Virus record (IMG/VR): IMGVR_UViG_3300046721_000135
Coordinates: 1 to 44,851 of that record
DNA: 44,851 nucleotides
From: a virus
Reading direction: 5' to 3' (one strand)
Shown: positions 24,412-33,835 of the stretch, one piece after another
How positions within the stretch are numbered: the first letter of the stretch is position 1
Layout: each line of letters begins with the position of its first letter
Translations under genes and position numbers: made by a program
The notes under the pieces: model-generated
The model's input: only the letters and a program-made list of their open reading frames with translations
The model's database searches: none
What the model was told of the DNA's origin: nothing

Positions 24412-25833
24412 ATGACGATGGAAACCAAGAAGATCAACTTTGGCAAGCCAGCGGTGGTGGATTCGGTTGAGTTAGGCCAGACCGATGCCCAGTCGCTTCT
24501 CGAAGGCTACCAGGATGAGTTTGGGTGTTACGTGAAGCGCCCGGGTCTGACTCTGTTCACGACACTACCAAAGGCAGCCAAGGTGGATGGCATCTACGAG
24601 TCAATCGCAGGCACAGTAATAGCGGTCTGTTCTGGACAGCCGTATACCTTGATAGCTAATGGCTCTGCAACCGCCTGGACAGGAACCAAATTGACGGCTG
24701 GAAACCCAGTGATCTTCACCGAAGACCTATCCAACATCTTCGCAGCTCATGGCGGCAAGATCACGAAGCTGGTCGAGACAACCAAGGTGGCTTCTGACCT
24801 GGCAGGAAACTCGCCTCAAGCAGGCGTGACCCACATCATCTTCAAGGACCGTTACCTCCTCTGTAACGGAACCGACAGCTTGGTAGGCGATCAGTTCTTC
24901 AGCGACGATCAGGTCAACGGGTATGGTGCTTCTAACAGTTGGGAAGTGTTCAACAATGAGGAGAACGCAGATCCCTTGACAGCTGTGACCGAGAAGTGGG
25001 GAGAGACTCTGTCAATGGGTCCAGAATCAATCGAGTTTGTGGAAGATGACGGGATCACGCCATGGGCCAAGATGGCTGTACCACCTCCTGGTGTTGGACT
25101 GCTAGCACCCTACAGCATCGTAGATTTAGGAAGCACGTTCTACTTTCTATCCGTCTATGACCGGGCACCCAGGATTGTCCGCCTAGAGAACCGCTCGATC
25201 AGGGCTATCAGCTACCCGATAGACCCCTTGATTTCAACCACTACAGCGCCGTTCTCCCAGGGGTTTGGCTTAACCATCAACCGGATCCCGTTCTACGTGG
25301 TGACCAACCAGATTGACGGCTTCACTCTGGCCTACAATGCCTTACAAAACACCTGGAGCCAGTTTGCCAGCTGGAATGGCAGTGCCTACGACTTCTACCC
25401 CTGCAATACCACGAGCTACATCAAGGGATGGAACACTACGCTGATTGGCGACACAGCCGCTACAGGCAAGATCTGGAGTCTGGACGGACTAACTGACGAT
25501 GGAGATCCCATTCGGTTTGAATTGACGAGCGGAAACACCTCCTGGGGAACCGACCGACGCAAGCGTTCAGCCAAGCTCCTGTTCAAGTGCAAGCGCGGCC
25601 AGTCAGCAGACATTTCTGAACCCTACTTCAAGGTCCAGTTTAATGACGATGGAAAGGGCTGGTCGGAACCCAGACGGGTCAGCTTGGGCTTTACAGATGA
25701 CCTCCAGTTCTACGGGGTGCTCTACCAGTGTGGAACCTATCGCCAGCGGCAGTACCGGGTAGTTCATGACGACGTGAAATCTGACTTCATCTTGGTCTCA
25801 GCGGAAGAAACGTTTCAGGTATTGGATAACTAG
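24412..25833 (+). CDS. P22 gp10-like packaged-DNA stabilisation / tail hub protein
   Basis: The 473-aa protein has about the same length as P22 gp10 (472 aa). The order KINFGKPAVVDSVELG, LLEGYQDEFGCYVKRPGL, GIYESIAGTVIAVCSGQPYT and HIIFKDRYLLCNGT is the beta-propeller-like pattern of this family (Phage_stabilise). It binds the gp4 ring and plugs the portal channel. It begins 1 base after the gp4-like stop. This pair places the phage among short-tailed phages. Confidence 0.88.
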   Translation: MTMETKKINFGKPAVVDSVELGQTDAQSLLEGYQDEFGCYVKRPGLTLFTTLPKAAKVDGIYESIAGTVIAVCSGQPYTLIANGSATAWTGTKLTAGNPVIFTEDLSNIFAAHGGKITKLVETTKVASDLAGNSPQAGVTHIIFKDRYLLCNGTDSLVGDQFFSDDQVNGYGASNSWEVFNNEENADPLTAVTEKWGETLSMGPESIEFVEDDGITPWAKMAVPPPGVGLLAPYSIVDLGSTFYFLSVYDRAPRIVRLENRSIRAISYPIDPLISTTTAPFSQGFGLTINRIPFYVVTNQIDGFTLAYNALQNTWSQFASWNGSAYDFYPCNTTSYIKGWNTTLIGDTAATGKIWSLDGLTDDGDPIRFELTSGNTSWGTDRRKRSAKLLFKCKRGQSADISEPYFKVQFNDDGKGWSEPRRVSLGFTDDLQFYGVLYQCGTYRQRQYRVVHDDVKSDFILVSAEETFQVLDN

Positions 25834-26181
25834 ATGTCCTTCATCACCGTTAAACACACATTGGCCAACACGGCTGAATACTGGATCGGCAAGGTTTACT
25901 ATAACCTGGAGATCTTCTATGGCGGGATGACTGGTGGTGGCTTCGTTGAGCGCAAGCAGGTCATCTCGAGCCAGGTGATTACACCACCACGAACCACTGA
26001 CTTCCGCGAGATAGAGACTTTTAACCGCCTCGTCAGTAAGCGCGTCTACAACCTGATCCAGTTTAGTCAGGGAATCGGGATTGCGCCCATACAGAACCCA
26101 ACCACTAGTGCGGGATATTGGATTGAAAGGAAAACACCATGGCAACTGGGGTTATCACTAAGGTCACGGCGGTCGGCTTAA
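25834..26181 (+). CDS. Small tail-region protein, 115 aa
   Basis: Starts directly after the gp10-like gene. The first 100 residues (MSFITVKHTLANTAEYWIGK ... FNRLVSKRVYNLIQF) are mixed alpha/beta, but the last residues (LSLRSRRSA) read as overhang and overlap the next gene by 43 bases in another frame. No family is recognised. Its likely role is with the tail. Confidence 0.6.
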   Translation: MSFITVKHTLANTAEYWIGKVYYNLEIFYGGMTGGGFVERKQVISSQVITPPRTTDFREIETFNRLVSKRVYNLIQFSQGIGIAPIQNPTTSAGYWIERKTPWQLGLSLRSRRSA

Positions 26182-26492
26182 TCTTAGACTCTGAGACCAC
26201 GCTTTACACGGTTCCAACCGGATTGCAGCTCATCCATGTGGATGCTACTTTCTGCAACACACACGCCTCGACAGACGATGCGTTTGATCTGCATTACGTC
26301 CCATCAGGCGGAAGCCGGGGAGCCAGCAATCAGATTGTTAAAGGGCTAACCGGAGTATCCAGCCTGCGCGCCGGAGACACAGGGTTTCTATCAAATGACC
26401 CAATGCTTGCGGCTGGAGACACCATCCGAGCTATAGCGGCAACAACCAACCTGATTGCTTACCGATTAGGCTTGGTGCTGGAGGAACTATGA
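26139..26492 (+). CDS. Beta-rich structural protein, 117 aa
   Basis: A compact beta pattern (GVITKVTAVGLILDSETTLY, then LQLIHVDATFCNTHASTDD) of the kind seen in small phage head/tail decoration proteins, with a hydrophobic C-terminus (YRLGLVLEEL). GAAAGGAAA precedes the ATG and ATGA overlap joins it to the next gene. Function inferred from context only. Confidence 0.6.
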   Translation: MATGVITKVTAVGLILDSETTLYTVPTGLQLIHVDATFCNTHASTDDAFDLHYVPSGGSRGASNQIVKGLTGVSSLRAGDTGFLSNDPMLAAGDTIRAIAATTNLIAYRLGLVLEEL

Positions 26493-26773
26493 GCGGATTT
26501 CAAACCATCGGCCGGTCAACCCATATTAAGAACATCCAGAGAGGCAGTGTCGTGGTCACTTCTGCTGCGGTAACCGCCACAGCTTCTATAACCAGCGTCA
26601 ACAGGGCTTTATCTGAGATATTCAACTTAGGCGCTCGGTTCAGTTCTGCCGGTACAGCTTGGAGCGGTGGCACGATAGACTTTGTCAACGATACCACCGT
26701 GGTAGGTGCTGGCATTGCCGCCGGGGCAGCCACGATCACCATTCAATTTCAAGTAACGGAATACTACAGCTAG
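26489..26773 (+). CDS. Beta-rich structural protein, 94 aa
   Basis: The ORF (MSGFQTIGRSTHIKNIQRG...) is Ala/Thr/Val-rich with alternating strands and a Gly/Ala turn. It is similar in style to the upstream neighbour and overlaps it by 4 bases. GGAGG lies in the end of the previous gene. Probably a virion protein; no family recognised. Confidence 0.6.
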   Translation: MSGFQTIGRSTHIKNIQRGSVVVTSAAVTATASITSVNRALSEIFNLGARFSSAGTAWSGGTIDFVNDTTVVGAGIAAGAATITIQFQVTEYYS

Positions 26774-26785
26774 GGGGAGGCTACC

Positions 26786-29743
26786 ATGCCAGATTGGAAT
26801 GCACTTATTAACGCAGCCGTACCGGTTGCTTCAACAGTAATCGGTGGCATTGGAGCTCAGCAAGCCCAAGGCAAGGGAATCCAGCTTTCTCAGGATGCTC
26901 TCAATCAGGCCAAAGCTGAAGCTGCGGTTGCTTATGGTCAGGGTGGTTCTGACGCGGCGAATGCTTTGGGAACAGCTAACCAGAACAGCCAGAATGCGCT
27001 TAACTGGGGCTATGGTCAGGCTGGTAATGCACTGGCTAGCGGGTTTAACCAAGCTAACCAGTTTGCTCCTTGGGGGTATCAGCAGGGTCTGGCAGACAGG
27101 GCAACTGGGTTGTCCAACTCTCTCGGGGCACTAGGCACTGGCTATGGAAATGCGTTTAACATCCTCAATCCATATGCACAATCTGGAGTACAAGCATTAA
27201 ATCAGGCTAATAACCTCATATTTGGCAAGGGGACTCCAGGGGGTGGAGGGATGCCGCAGGTAAACCCCATGCCACAGGGGCAGACAGCGCCCCAGATCCC
27301 GATGCCCCAGATTCCACAGTTTAGCGCACCGGGTGGAATGCCCCAGGGAATGATCAAGCAGAACTCTCTGGCTACAGGGGCAGGAGGTGCAACAGGTTCA
27401 GCTCTGGGTAATCAGAATGTAGCGGCTGGCTTGGCCTCGATACCAGACCAGAGTGGTCAAGCATTATCAAACCAATCGCTACAAGGATCAAGCCTGAGAA
27501 CCGGAGTTGGAGCTTTGGCAGGTCTAGGCGGTATCAGCGTAGCGATGGCAGCTATTCCGGCTCTTGCAGCGGTGCCCTTCATTGGTCCTATCATGGCTGG
27601 TGTGGGAGCCTTAGTCGCCAAACTCTGGAACAACCACAACCCAGACAAGACCTGGGCTTCTAACGCCATCAACGATGTGGGTCTAGCAGTCTGGGGTCCA
27701 CAGCGGGACGGTAACGGGGGAATCTTGGGCGAGGTGAAGAGCGGTAAGCTCACGGCTGATCAAGGCATTGCAGCCTACCAGGCTCTCTACCAAGGCTGGA
27801 TCAATGCCATGCACACGGCTGGAGTGGATCAGTCCATCATCGACAGGTCAGTCCAGTCTCAGGGGCAGTATTGGTCCACTACACCCGAGATCATCAAGCA
27901 GGCTGCTGCACAGGCACCTCAAGGTCAACAGGGTGGAACACCTCCTGCAGGTGGAAACGCCCTAGCCAGTGGACCCACTCGTGGAGCAGGCGGTTATTCC
28001 ATGGGAGGTCAGGTTCCAGGGCAAGACCAGGGGACTGACACCGTCCCCGCCATGCTCCGTGGCGGCGAGTTTGTCATGACCCCTGAAGCAGTACGCCACT
28101 TTGGAGTGGCCAAGCTGCAGCAGATGAATGACGCAGGTAAGCAGAATGCCCTGTCAAATCCTCAACACTTTGCTACAGGGGGAACCGTTGCGCCATATGA
28201 CCCGACTAATCCGAATAAGACGCAGGACTGGACACGGCAACTAGATCCGACAGGCCAGTTACCGGCCGGCTATTCCAGCTACACCCAGGGCTACGATCCG
28301 GTTAAGCAACAGTGGCAGTACAACCCGAACACGGGGGCTGCTTATACAGGTGGAGATACCAGAGGGGTTGCCGCACCCTCGACGGTTCCAGCTGGTGGTG
28401 TCAACCCATTAACCCAGGCTCAACAAACCTCGATGCCCAAGGCTGGAGATCCGAACTACTATAAGTACACCTCGACAGGTGGAGCAGCCTACCAGATGCC
28501 AGCAGCTACGGTGCCGACCAATACGACGACTGGAACCCCAGCGACTCCAGGTCAAGGCGGAAATTCAGGCGGCACGATTGATCCTAACAAGGGAATACCA
28601 GCTTCAACCCAGACCACTGGAACCGTTCCAGCCAGCCGTAGCACCACAGGGAACTCAACTGGAATTGCTCCACCAGCTCCATCGACTTCGACTGCTGGAG
28701 GAAGCCGTAACGCTAGCCTGTCTGCTAGTCAAGGCAATGTCTGGCATCAGGCTCCCCAGGTTCAAGCAGCGGCACCTCCACCGATTGGTCCAGGAGTAGC
28801 TCCAGCAGGTCCAGGCTTGTCAGCCGGTGGTGCTAGGAATGCCTTGCTGCCTACGGCTCCCACGGTGGGTGGAACGGCGGCACCTCCAGCAGTGACTCCA
28901 CCTGTCAATCCGGGTGGTGGTACAGGAAATCTTAGTAATCCTGAAGGACAATGGACTAATCCAGTTGGAGGCAGTGGCAACCCTTATACTACCCCCGGTG
29001 GCGCTGGCAATTCAACCACTGGAACCACCCAGTTTCCCAGTAACTGGAATTCGAACAATGCTCCGATGCCCGATGTTCTAAACATGCAAGGAGCCAACGG
29101 AGCGAGTTACGAGACCAGCCCACTCTACCAGTGGCAGTTGCAGCAAGGCGAGAAGAATATCAACAGGGCTTTGGAAGCTCGTGGCCGGCAGAACAGCTCT
29201 TACGGTTTGAACACGCTGGCCAACTTCTACAACTCGCTAGGCGCTAACGAGGCGCAGAACAACTATAACCGGACGTTCCAGATGGCCCAGCTAGGCTTAC
29301 AGGCCTCCCAGCAGCAAGCCAGCCAGCAGGCAGCTTACGGTGGTGCAGCCAGCCAGCTTTACCAGTCAGCCTCTCAAGGCGATGCAGCCAGTGCCCAGCA
29401 ACTAGCCACCCAGATGGGAGTCAACTCGACCCAGTATGCTCAACTCCTGTCAGCCCTAACCAGCAAGTATGCAGGTGACACCTCAGCGGCACAGCAGGCT
29501 CTCGGCACCGCACTAGCCCAAATATCGATGTGGCAATCCAGTGGCCAGGCACAGAACACCTGGAACTGGGCTAACCCGTATTCTGGGAACAACATTCTAG
29601 CTGGATCGAACAATGCCATGCTGCCTTATGCCTTGGGTAATCAAGGGGCTGCTTACCAGCAACTGTTACAGGCGCTTGGAATAGGGGGTAGTGGACAATT
29701 CACAGAACAGGGGACTGGTTCATTGTTCCCGCCACAGCGATAG
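26786..29743 (+). CDS. Large putative ejection/internal virion protein, 985 aa
   Basis: The N-terminal 60 residues hold an Ala-rich hydrophobic helix (VPVASTVIGGIGAQQAQGKG). A longer hydrophobic segment at about 241-285 (ISVAMAAIPALAAVPFIGPI) could enter the host membrane. Near 420-450 is the motif PAMLRGGEFVMTPEAVRHFG, recurrent in phage tape-measure and internal proteins. A Pro/Gly/Thr linker of some 250 residues follows. The C-terminal 250 residues are Ala/Gln helices (NINRALEARGRQNSSYGLNT). Composition and position after the tail hub fit an ejection protein; it may also line a DNA channel. No lytic-transglycosylase motif was seen. Confidence 0.7.
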   Translation: MPDWNALINAAVPVASTVIGGIGAQQAQGKGIQLSQDALNQAKAEAAVAYGQGGSDAANALGTANQNSQNALNWGYGQAGNALASGFNQANQFAPWGYQQGLADRATGLSNSLGALGTGYGNAFNILNPYAQSGVQALNQANNLIFGKGTPGGGGMPQVNPMPQGQTAPQIPMPQIPQFSAPGGMPQGMIKQNSLATGAGGATGSALGNQNVAAGLASIPDQSGQALSNQSLQGSSLRTGVGALAGLGGISVAMAAIPALAAVPFIGPIMAGVGALVAKLWNNHNPDKTWASNAINDVGLAVWGPQRDGNGGILGEVKSGKLTADQGIAAYQALYQGWINAMHTAGVDQSIIDRSVQSQGQYWSTTPEIIKQAAAQAPQGQQGGTPPAGGNALASGPTRGAGGYSMGGQVPGQDQGTDTVPAMLRGGEFVMTPEAVRHFGVAKLQQMNDAGKQNALSNPQHFATGGTVAPYDPTNPNKTQDWTRQLDPTGQLPAGYSSYTQGYDPVKQQWQYNPNTGAAYTGGDTRGVAAPSTVPAGGVNPLTQAQQTSMPKAGDPNYYKYTSTGGAAYQMPAATVPTNTTTGTPATPGQGGNSGGTIDPNKGIPASTQTTGTVPASRSTTGNSTGIAPPAPSTSTAGGSRNASLSASQGNVWHQAPQVQAAAPPPIGPGVAPAGPGLSAGGARNALLPTAPTVGGTAAPPAVTPPVNPGGGTGNLSNPEGQWTNPVGGSGNPYTTPGGAGNSTTGTTQFPSNWNSNNAPMPDVLNMQGANGASYETSPLYQWQLQQGEKNINRALEARGRQNSSYGLNTLANFYNSLGANEAQNNYNRTFQMAQLGLQASQQQASQQAAYGGAASQLYQSASQGDAASAQQLATQMGVNSTQYAQLLSALTSKYAGDTSAAQQALGTALAQISMWQSSGQAQNTWNWANPYSGNNILAGSNNAMLPYALGNQGAAYQQLLQALGIGGSGQFTEQGTGSLFPPQR

Positions 29744-29753
29744 GAGACTTTAG

Positions 29754-31187
29754 ATGCCACAACTATTCGACTATTCAGGAATCGGCCAGAACTATCTGAG
29801 AGACCAGGCACTTCAGCAGGAGATCGAGCAGCGGAAGAAGTCGTTTCCGATCAGTAATGCTCTCGCTAGTGCCCAGCTTCAGGACTATCTTAGAAACCAG
29901 CAGGACACAGCTGCTATCCGTCAGACTGCCCAGCAGAACAATCAGATGACCGTAAATCCTGAACCTCCAAAGCCAGATGCCTTTGGCAATATGCAGCTTA
30001 ACCAGTCAGGTGCTCCCAACCAAACCGAGAACACCATCGTCGCCGTCTTCAAGAAGTACATCTCTCAGGGTAAGATTAAGGAAGCCACCGATACTCTAGA
30101 TACTTACACTAAGCCCATGTTGCTCTCAGGCAATGTAGACGAAGCAGCACGGGTCAGCAGCAGGGCGCTCGGTGTTCCACTGGTTCCAACTCCAGACCGA
30201 AAGGACATCATGCTTGCCAAGCCCGGAGAGGTCGGCTTTAACATCAAGACGATGAAGCAAGAGTTTGCTGTGCCAGAAGCCAACAAGCCTCCTACTTCGA
30301 TGGGCCAACTGGCTGCTGAAGCCTATAAAGGTGGAAAGCCAGATGAAGCTCAGAAGATCTTGAACATGGAACACCCTGATAAGTCTACTACCGATTTCAC
30401 AGCCAAGGATCGGGTGGCTTTAGCTGCTCAAGCCCAGAAGCTAGGCAAATCAGTTAACGACCTTACACCAGCAGAACAGAATGCCGCTCTCACTGCTCCC
30501 AAAGACCCTGAAATGGAAGCCCTACGAAAGGCCATGCTAGCTATTGGAATCGCTAATGCCAAAACCCAACTCACTCCAGATGCTGCTGTCGAACAGATGG
30601 CTCAGTCTATCGTGGATGGCCGGTCAACCCCTTCCCAGTTGTCTTCCATGGGACGCTCCAAGGTTAGAAGCCAGATTATGGCCAGAGTCTATGAGTTAAA
30701 TCCTGAATACGATCAGATGTCTGCCGAAGCTGGCTTGCAGGCTGGCAACAAGAACCAGAAACAGATCAGGGCGCTGGATGCTGTAGGAACCGGACTGGAT
30801 GTTTTGGAGAAGGCCTCCAAAGAGTTCAAGCGAACCGATATTGGACTACTGAACAGAATTGTTCTAGGCGGTGAGATTCAGGTCAACGATGAGAAGGCGA
30901 TTAACTTTCAGACCTCGCTGCAAGGAGTGATTGATGACTTGGCTTCTGCCCTGTCAGGCGGAGGTGCAACGACTGACCAGTCCAGAAACCAGGCCACTAA
31001 GATCTTTAACCAAGCTTACTCGGCAGGTGGTATAGACTCTGCCATCAAGACCGTAAGAAAGATTATTGCTGGAAGACGAGCCAGGTTCTCCAGCGGAACG
31101 GTTTATAGCAAAGATAGTCGATTGACTCAGCCGACAGGTTCTCCAACACCACCAGCTGGTTCAGATCCACTAGGACTCTTTAAGTAG
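29754..31187 (+). CDS. Helical internal/ejection protein, 477 aa
   Basis: Mostly alpha-helical, with a Gln-rich N-terminus (YLRDQALQQEIEQRKKSF), repeated amphipathic helices, and a C-terminal part (RALDAVGTGLDVLEKASKEF ... IKTVRKIIAGRRARF) similar in style to large phage internal virion proteins. It is second of three big genes at the end of the structural operon. GGAG precedes the ATG. No enzyme motif recognised. Confidence 0.65.
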   Translation: MPQLFDYSGIGQNYLRDQALQQEIEQRKKSFPISNALASAQLQDYLRNQQDTAAIRQTAQQNNQMTVNPEPPKPDAFGNMQLNQSGAPNQTENTIVAVFKKYISQGKIKEATDTLDTYTKPMLLSGNVDEAARVSSRALGVPLVPTPDRKDIMLAKPGEVGFNIKTMKQEFAVPEANKPPTSMGQLAAEAYKGGKPDEAQKILNMEHPDKSTTDFTAKDRVALAAQAQKLGKSVNDLTPAEQNAALTAPKDPEMEALRKAMLAIGIANAKTQLTPDAAVEQMAQSIVDGRSTPSQLSSMGRSKVRSQIMARVYELNPEYDQMSAEAGLQAGNKNQKQIRALDAVGTGLDVLEKASKEFKRTDIGLLNRIVLGGEIQVNDEKAINFQTSLQGVIDDLASALSGGGATTDQSRNQATKIFNQAYSAGGIDSAIKTVRKIIAGRRARFSSGTVYSKDSRLTQPTGSPTPPAGSDPLGLFK

Positions 31188-31193
31188 GCCACT

Positions 31194-32567
31194 ATGCCAG
31201 AATCCATCACAGATTTTTCCGCTAGAATCAAAGCCAAGTATCCAGACTATTCCAACGTGCCAGATGAAGAGTTGGTCAACCGGATTGTTGCCAAGCATCC
31301 TGAGTATGCTAGTCAGGTGGATATGGTAACTAAGCCAGCTGACCAACCTCAATCCGGTCTAAGCCAAGCCTATGACTTTGCCAAAGGAACCGTTGAAAAT
31401 GTCGCTTCTGGCCTGAATCCAGCCAATATCTACCAAGCCTTTCGCCATCCCATCGAACCTATGCTGGCTGAACTCCAGAAGGCCAAGGAAGCCCATGACC
31501 AGGGCAATACGATGGAAGCCATGGCCAGGATAGCAACCGGGGTCTTTCCAGTAATTGGCCCCATGATTGGCAATATGGCAGAACAACCAGCCAAGCTGAT
31601 GTATGGGGAAACCCCCGAAGCTAGAGGCCAGGCCTTTGGCACGATGATTTCGCCAAAGGTAGGTGCTATGGCTCTTGGCGGTATAGGTTCTGCTGTTGAG
31701 AAGGCTGCACCTGCTATCTATCGCAGTGCTCTCGGTAGAGGGTTAGAGACAGTTACCGAGAATCCCAAGACCGGAGAATCCAAGGTTCCAGGGGTTTCGG
31801 CTGAACAGTTACAGAACCGAGTGGTTAGCCAGGGTATTGATAAGGGCCTGATTGCTAGTCGTGCTGGAGCCAAGGGATCACGGTTAAATACCAAGGCTTA
31901 CAAGGCTGAGATCGACCGGCGCATCTCCGATATTGAGACTCAGCAGCTGGGTCCAGGCAATGTGGTTAGTCGAGATGCTGTTGCCAACTATGTTGATCCA
32001 ACCCAGATGCCAGACTTAAACACAGTAAACCGGGCACAGGATACAGCAACCGCAATGGCTGTTAAGGACAAGTTTGTAGCTGACCGTACACCTCAGATGC
32101 CTGCTTCTGAATCTCAGGCTGTCAAGGTTGCTACCGACAAGTCGCTTGGTGAGAGAGCCTTTCAAGGCATCAGTGGTCCGGCAGAGAAGGGCGAGTTGCG
32201 GCTTAGAACAGGCTTGATGAATGAGTTAGAAAGCCTTGATCCTGGATTGGAAGGCGTGAACCAGAACACCCAGACATCAATCTTCCTGACCCGTGCCATA
32301 CTGAAAGCAGCCAAGTCAACCAATACCTGGAAGCAGGCTACTTCGACTCCAAACCTGATTACCAGTGGCTTAGGCTATGCCACGTTAGGCTACAAGGGAG
32401 CCATCATCCTGCCCATCTTGCGCCAGATCATTGACCGGCCTGATGTGAAGTCAGCACTGGCCATTGCCATTGACCGGATGGCCAAGTTTAAAGCAGATCA
32501 GGGAATCTCCAGTCAGCCATTGAACCCAGCACTCTATGGTCAAGGTGAACAGGATCGACAACCTTAA
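31194..32567 (+). CDS. Structural/internal protein with phage N-terminal helical motif, 457 aa
   Basis: The first 45 residues (ITDFSARIKAKYPDYSNVPD, then LVNRIVAKHPEYASQVDM) match a repeated small helical motif common at the N-terminus of phage internal and tail proteins. After it come hydrophobic Ala/Gly-rich helices (ARIATGVFPVIGPMIGNMA) and a long helical C-terminal half. Probably ejected with DNA or lining the neck. Its 3' end overlaps the start of a membrane-protein gene by 32 bases. Confidence 0.65.
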   Translation: MPESITDFSARIKAKYPDYSNVPDEELVNRIVAKHPEYASQVDMVTKPADQPQSGLSQAYDFAKGTVENVASGLNPANIYQAFRHPIEPMLAELQKAKEAHDQGNTMEAMARIATGVFPVIGPMIGNMAEQPAKLMYGETPEARGQAFGTMISPKVGAMALGGIGSAVEKAAPAIYRSALGRGLETVTENPKTGESKVPGVSAEQLQNRVVSQGIDKGLIASRAGAKGSRLNTKAYKAEIDRRISDIETQQLGPGNVVSRDAVANYVDPTQMPDLNTVNRAQDTATAMAVKDKFVADRTPQMPASESQAVKVATDKSLGERAFQGISGPAEKGELRLRTGLMNELESLDPGLEGVNQNTQTSIFLTRAILKAAKSTNTWKQATSTPNLITSGLGYATLGYKGAIILPILRQIIDRPDVKSALAIAIDRMAKFKADQGISSQPLNPALYGQGEQDRQP

Positions 32568-33081
32568 GCCCAGTTTCTGGCTAGACATCGAGAAAAAGGT
32601 CTTTCTCGCCTTCTTCGACTTCTACTTCTGGTGGTTTTTTCCTAAGCGATTACACAAGGCGATACGGACGACAGGTAACTTAATTTTGGGAATCCATATG
32701 CTCTCGGTAATAGTGCTGGGCGGAATGTTGGTCAAGCATGTGGTTTTGCAGACTAGTCCCATCTATAGCAACGACATTATCCGTGACCAAATCATCAAGA
32801 ATACCGGGCGGTTGGACACCATCGAGGACAACTGGCGGAGGGAGGTCGTGTTTGACGCTGAACTGATTAAAGGTATCGGGGAGTTAAGGACCAATATTAG
32901 CTTGCTGCAGCAGGAATTGACCCTGTATCGCTGGGCGTTTGGCCTGATCTTTGTAGTGCTAGTCGGGCAGTTGGGAGTGGCTGTATTTAGCGTGTTTATG
33001 AGAAGGGAAGTCGAGCGGAGAGATCTGCCACTGATGAATAACCGGCGGCATGGTAATGATGACTTCGAGGACGTTAGATGA
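32536..33081 (+). CDS. Membrane protein, 181 aa, in probable lysis region
   Basis: Predicted segments: a Phe/Trp-rich hydrophobic region near residues 20-35 (AFFDFYFWWFF), a membrane helix near 48-68 (LILGIHMLSVIVLGGMLVK) and another near 133-155 (FGLIFVVLVGQLGVAVFSVF), with a soluble helical part between. The start is uncertain: ATG 32536 lacks a clear ribosome-binding site and the overlap suggests coupling. It may be a holin-like or membrane-anchored lysis accessory protein. Its stop overlaps the next ATG as ATGA. Confidence 0.6.
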   Translation: MVKVNRIDNLKPSFWLDIEKKVFLAFFDFYFWWFFPKRLHKAIRTTGNLILGIHMLSVIVLGGMLVKHVVLQTSPIYSNDIIRDQIIKNTGRLDTIEDNWRREVVFDAELIKGIGELRTNISLLQQELTLYRWAFGLIFVVLVGQLGVAVFSVFMRREVERRDLPLMNNRRHGNDDFEDVR

Positions 33082-33335
33082 CCGAATATCTGACCCAGAA
33101 TAAGCTATTAACGATATCTGGAATCATTATCTGCACACTGATTGGAGTCGTCTGGTCGATAAACAATACCCGGCTACAAGCTCTTGAAGAGTGGCGCAAG
33201 CGTCAGGATGCTTACCGCAATGCCCATGTAGATACCGAGATTGCTATCACTAAGGAGAAGGTGCAGATGCTGGTTGATAAAGTTTCGAAGATGGAGATGG
33301 AGTTAGACCGTTTGAGCGAGAAGGCGCATCGATGA
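33078..33335 (+). CDS. Single-TM coiled-coil protein (spanin/holin-associated type), 85 aa
   Basis: An N-terminal hydrophobic segment (LLTISGIIICTLIGVVWSI) is followed by a long charged coiled coil (LEEWRKRQDAYRNAHVDTEI ... VSKMEMELDRLSEK). This is the shape of an inner-membrane spanin subunit or similar small lysis protein. No lipobox partner is evident nearby. GAGG lies 7 bases upstream. Confidence 0.6.
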   Translation: MTEYLTQNKLLTISGIIICTLIGVVWSINNTRLQALEEWRKRQDAYRNAHVDTEIAITKEKVQMLVDKVSKMEMELDRLSEKAHR

Positions 33336-33368
33336 ACAAGAGGTTTAAATCTAGTCAAAGGAGGCGTT

Positions 33369-33566
33369 ATGCCATTGATTAACCTAGTAATCGTGCTGAT
33401 CGTAGTGGGGGTCTTGATGTGGCTGGTAAACACCTACATTCCTATGGACGGCAAGATCAAGCAGATCCTGAATGTGGTGGTTATTATTGCAATCGTGATC
33501 TGGCTGCTAGGAGTGTTCCTTGGTGGCTTAGGCGGTCTCAGTTCTATCCGGGTAGGCAGGCCATAG
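33369..33566 (+). CDS. Two-TM small membrane protein (Thivi_2564-like), 65 aa
   Basis: The sequence MPLINLVIVLIVVGVLMWLV, a short polar loop (NTYIPMDGKIKQILN) and a second hydrophobic helix (VVVIIAIVIWLLGVFLGG) match small two-helix membrane proteins of the Thivi_2564 type found in phages and bacteria. AAAGGAGG lies 6 bases upstream. Two helices and small size make it a good holin candidate. Confidence 0.7.
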   Translation: MPLINLVIVLIVVGVLMWLVNTYIPMDGKIKQILNVVVIIAIVIWLLGVFLGGLGGLSSIRVGRP

Positions 33567-33574
33567 GAGGCCCT

Positions 33575-33802
33575 ATGTTTAAAACCAATTGGAAGACCAC
33601 ACTGTTTGGGTTGGGAGCTGCCGGGTTAAACCTGTTTGCTAACGGGACCGGCTGGAGAGAGGTTCTGTTTGCAGTGGGGATCGCTGCCTTGGGAACCTTT
33701 GCCAAGGATGCCAACGTCAGTGGAGGAGGGTCTACGGTACTTCCTAATGCTGTGCCCGATCCTCCCCCGGTTAGCCCTTTGCCTGCTCCAGTTAAACCCT
33801 AG
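33575..33802 (+). CDS. Small holin-like membrane protein, 75 aa
   Basis: The N-terminal half (WKTTLFGLGAAGLNLFANGT, then EVLFAVGIAALGTFAKDANV) is a two-helix arrangement recurring in small phage proteins next to lysis genes, with the conserved AKDxNVSGG-type turn. The C-terminus is Pro-rich. The start at 33575 was chosen over 33419 because AGGAGG precedes it and the extra residues are a shadow of the previous gene. Last gene of the late operon. Confidence 0.65.
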   Translation: MFKTNWKTTLFGLGAAGLNLFANGTGWREVLFAVGIAALGTFAKDANVSGGGSTVLPNAVPDPPPVSPLPAPVKP

Positions 33803-33835
33803 CTGCCGGTAAAGCAGGACCCCTCCCCTACGCTC

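Noticed and set aside
33419-33574. N-terminal extension of the last late gene
   Set aside because: It is a frame shadow of the two-helix membrane protein; AGGAGG precedes the internal ATG 33575.
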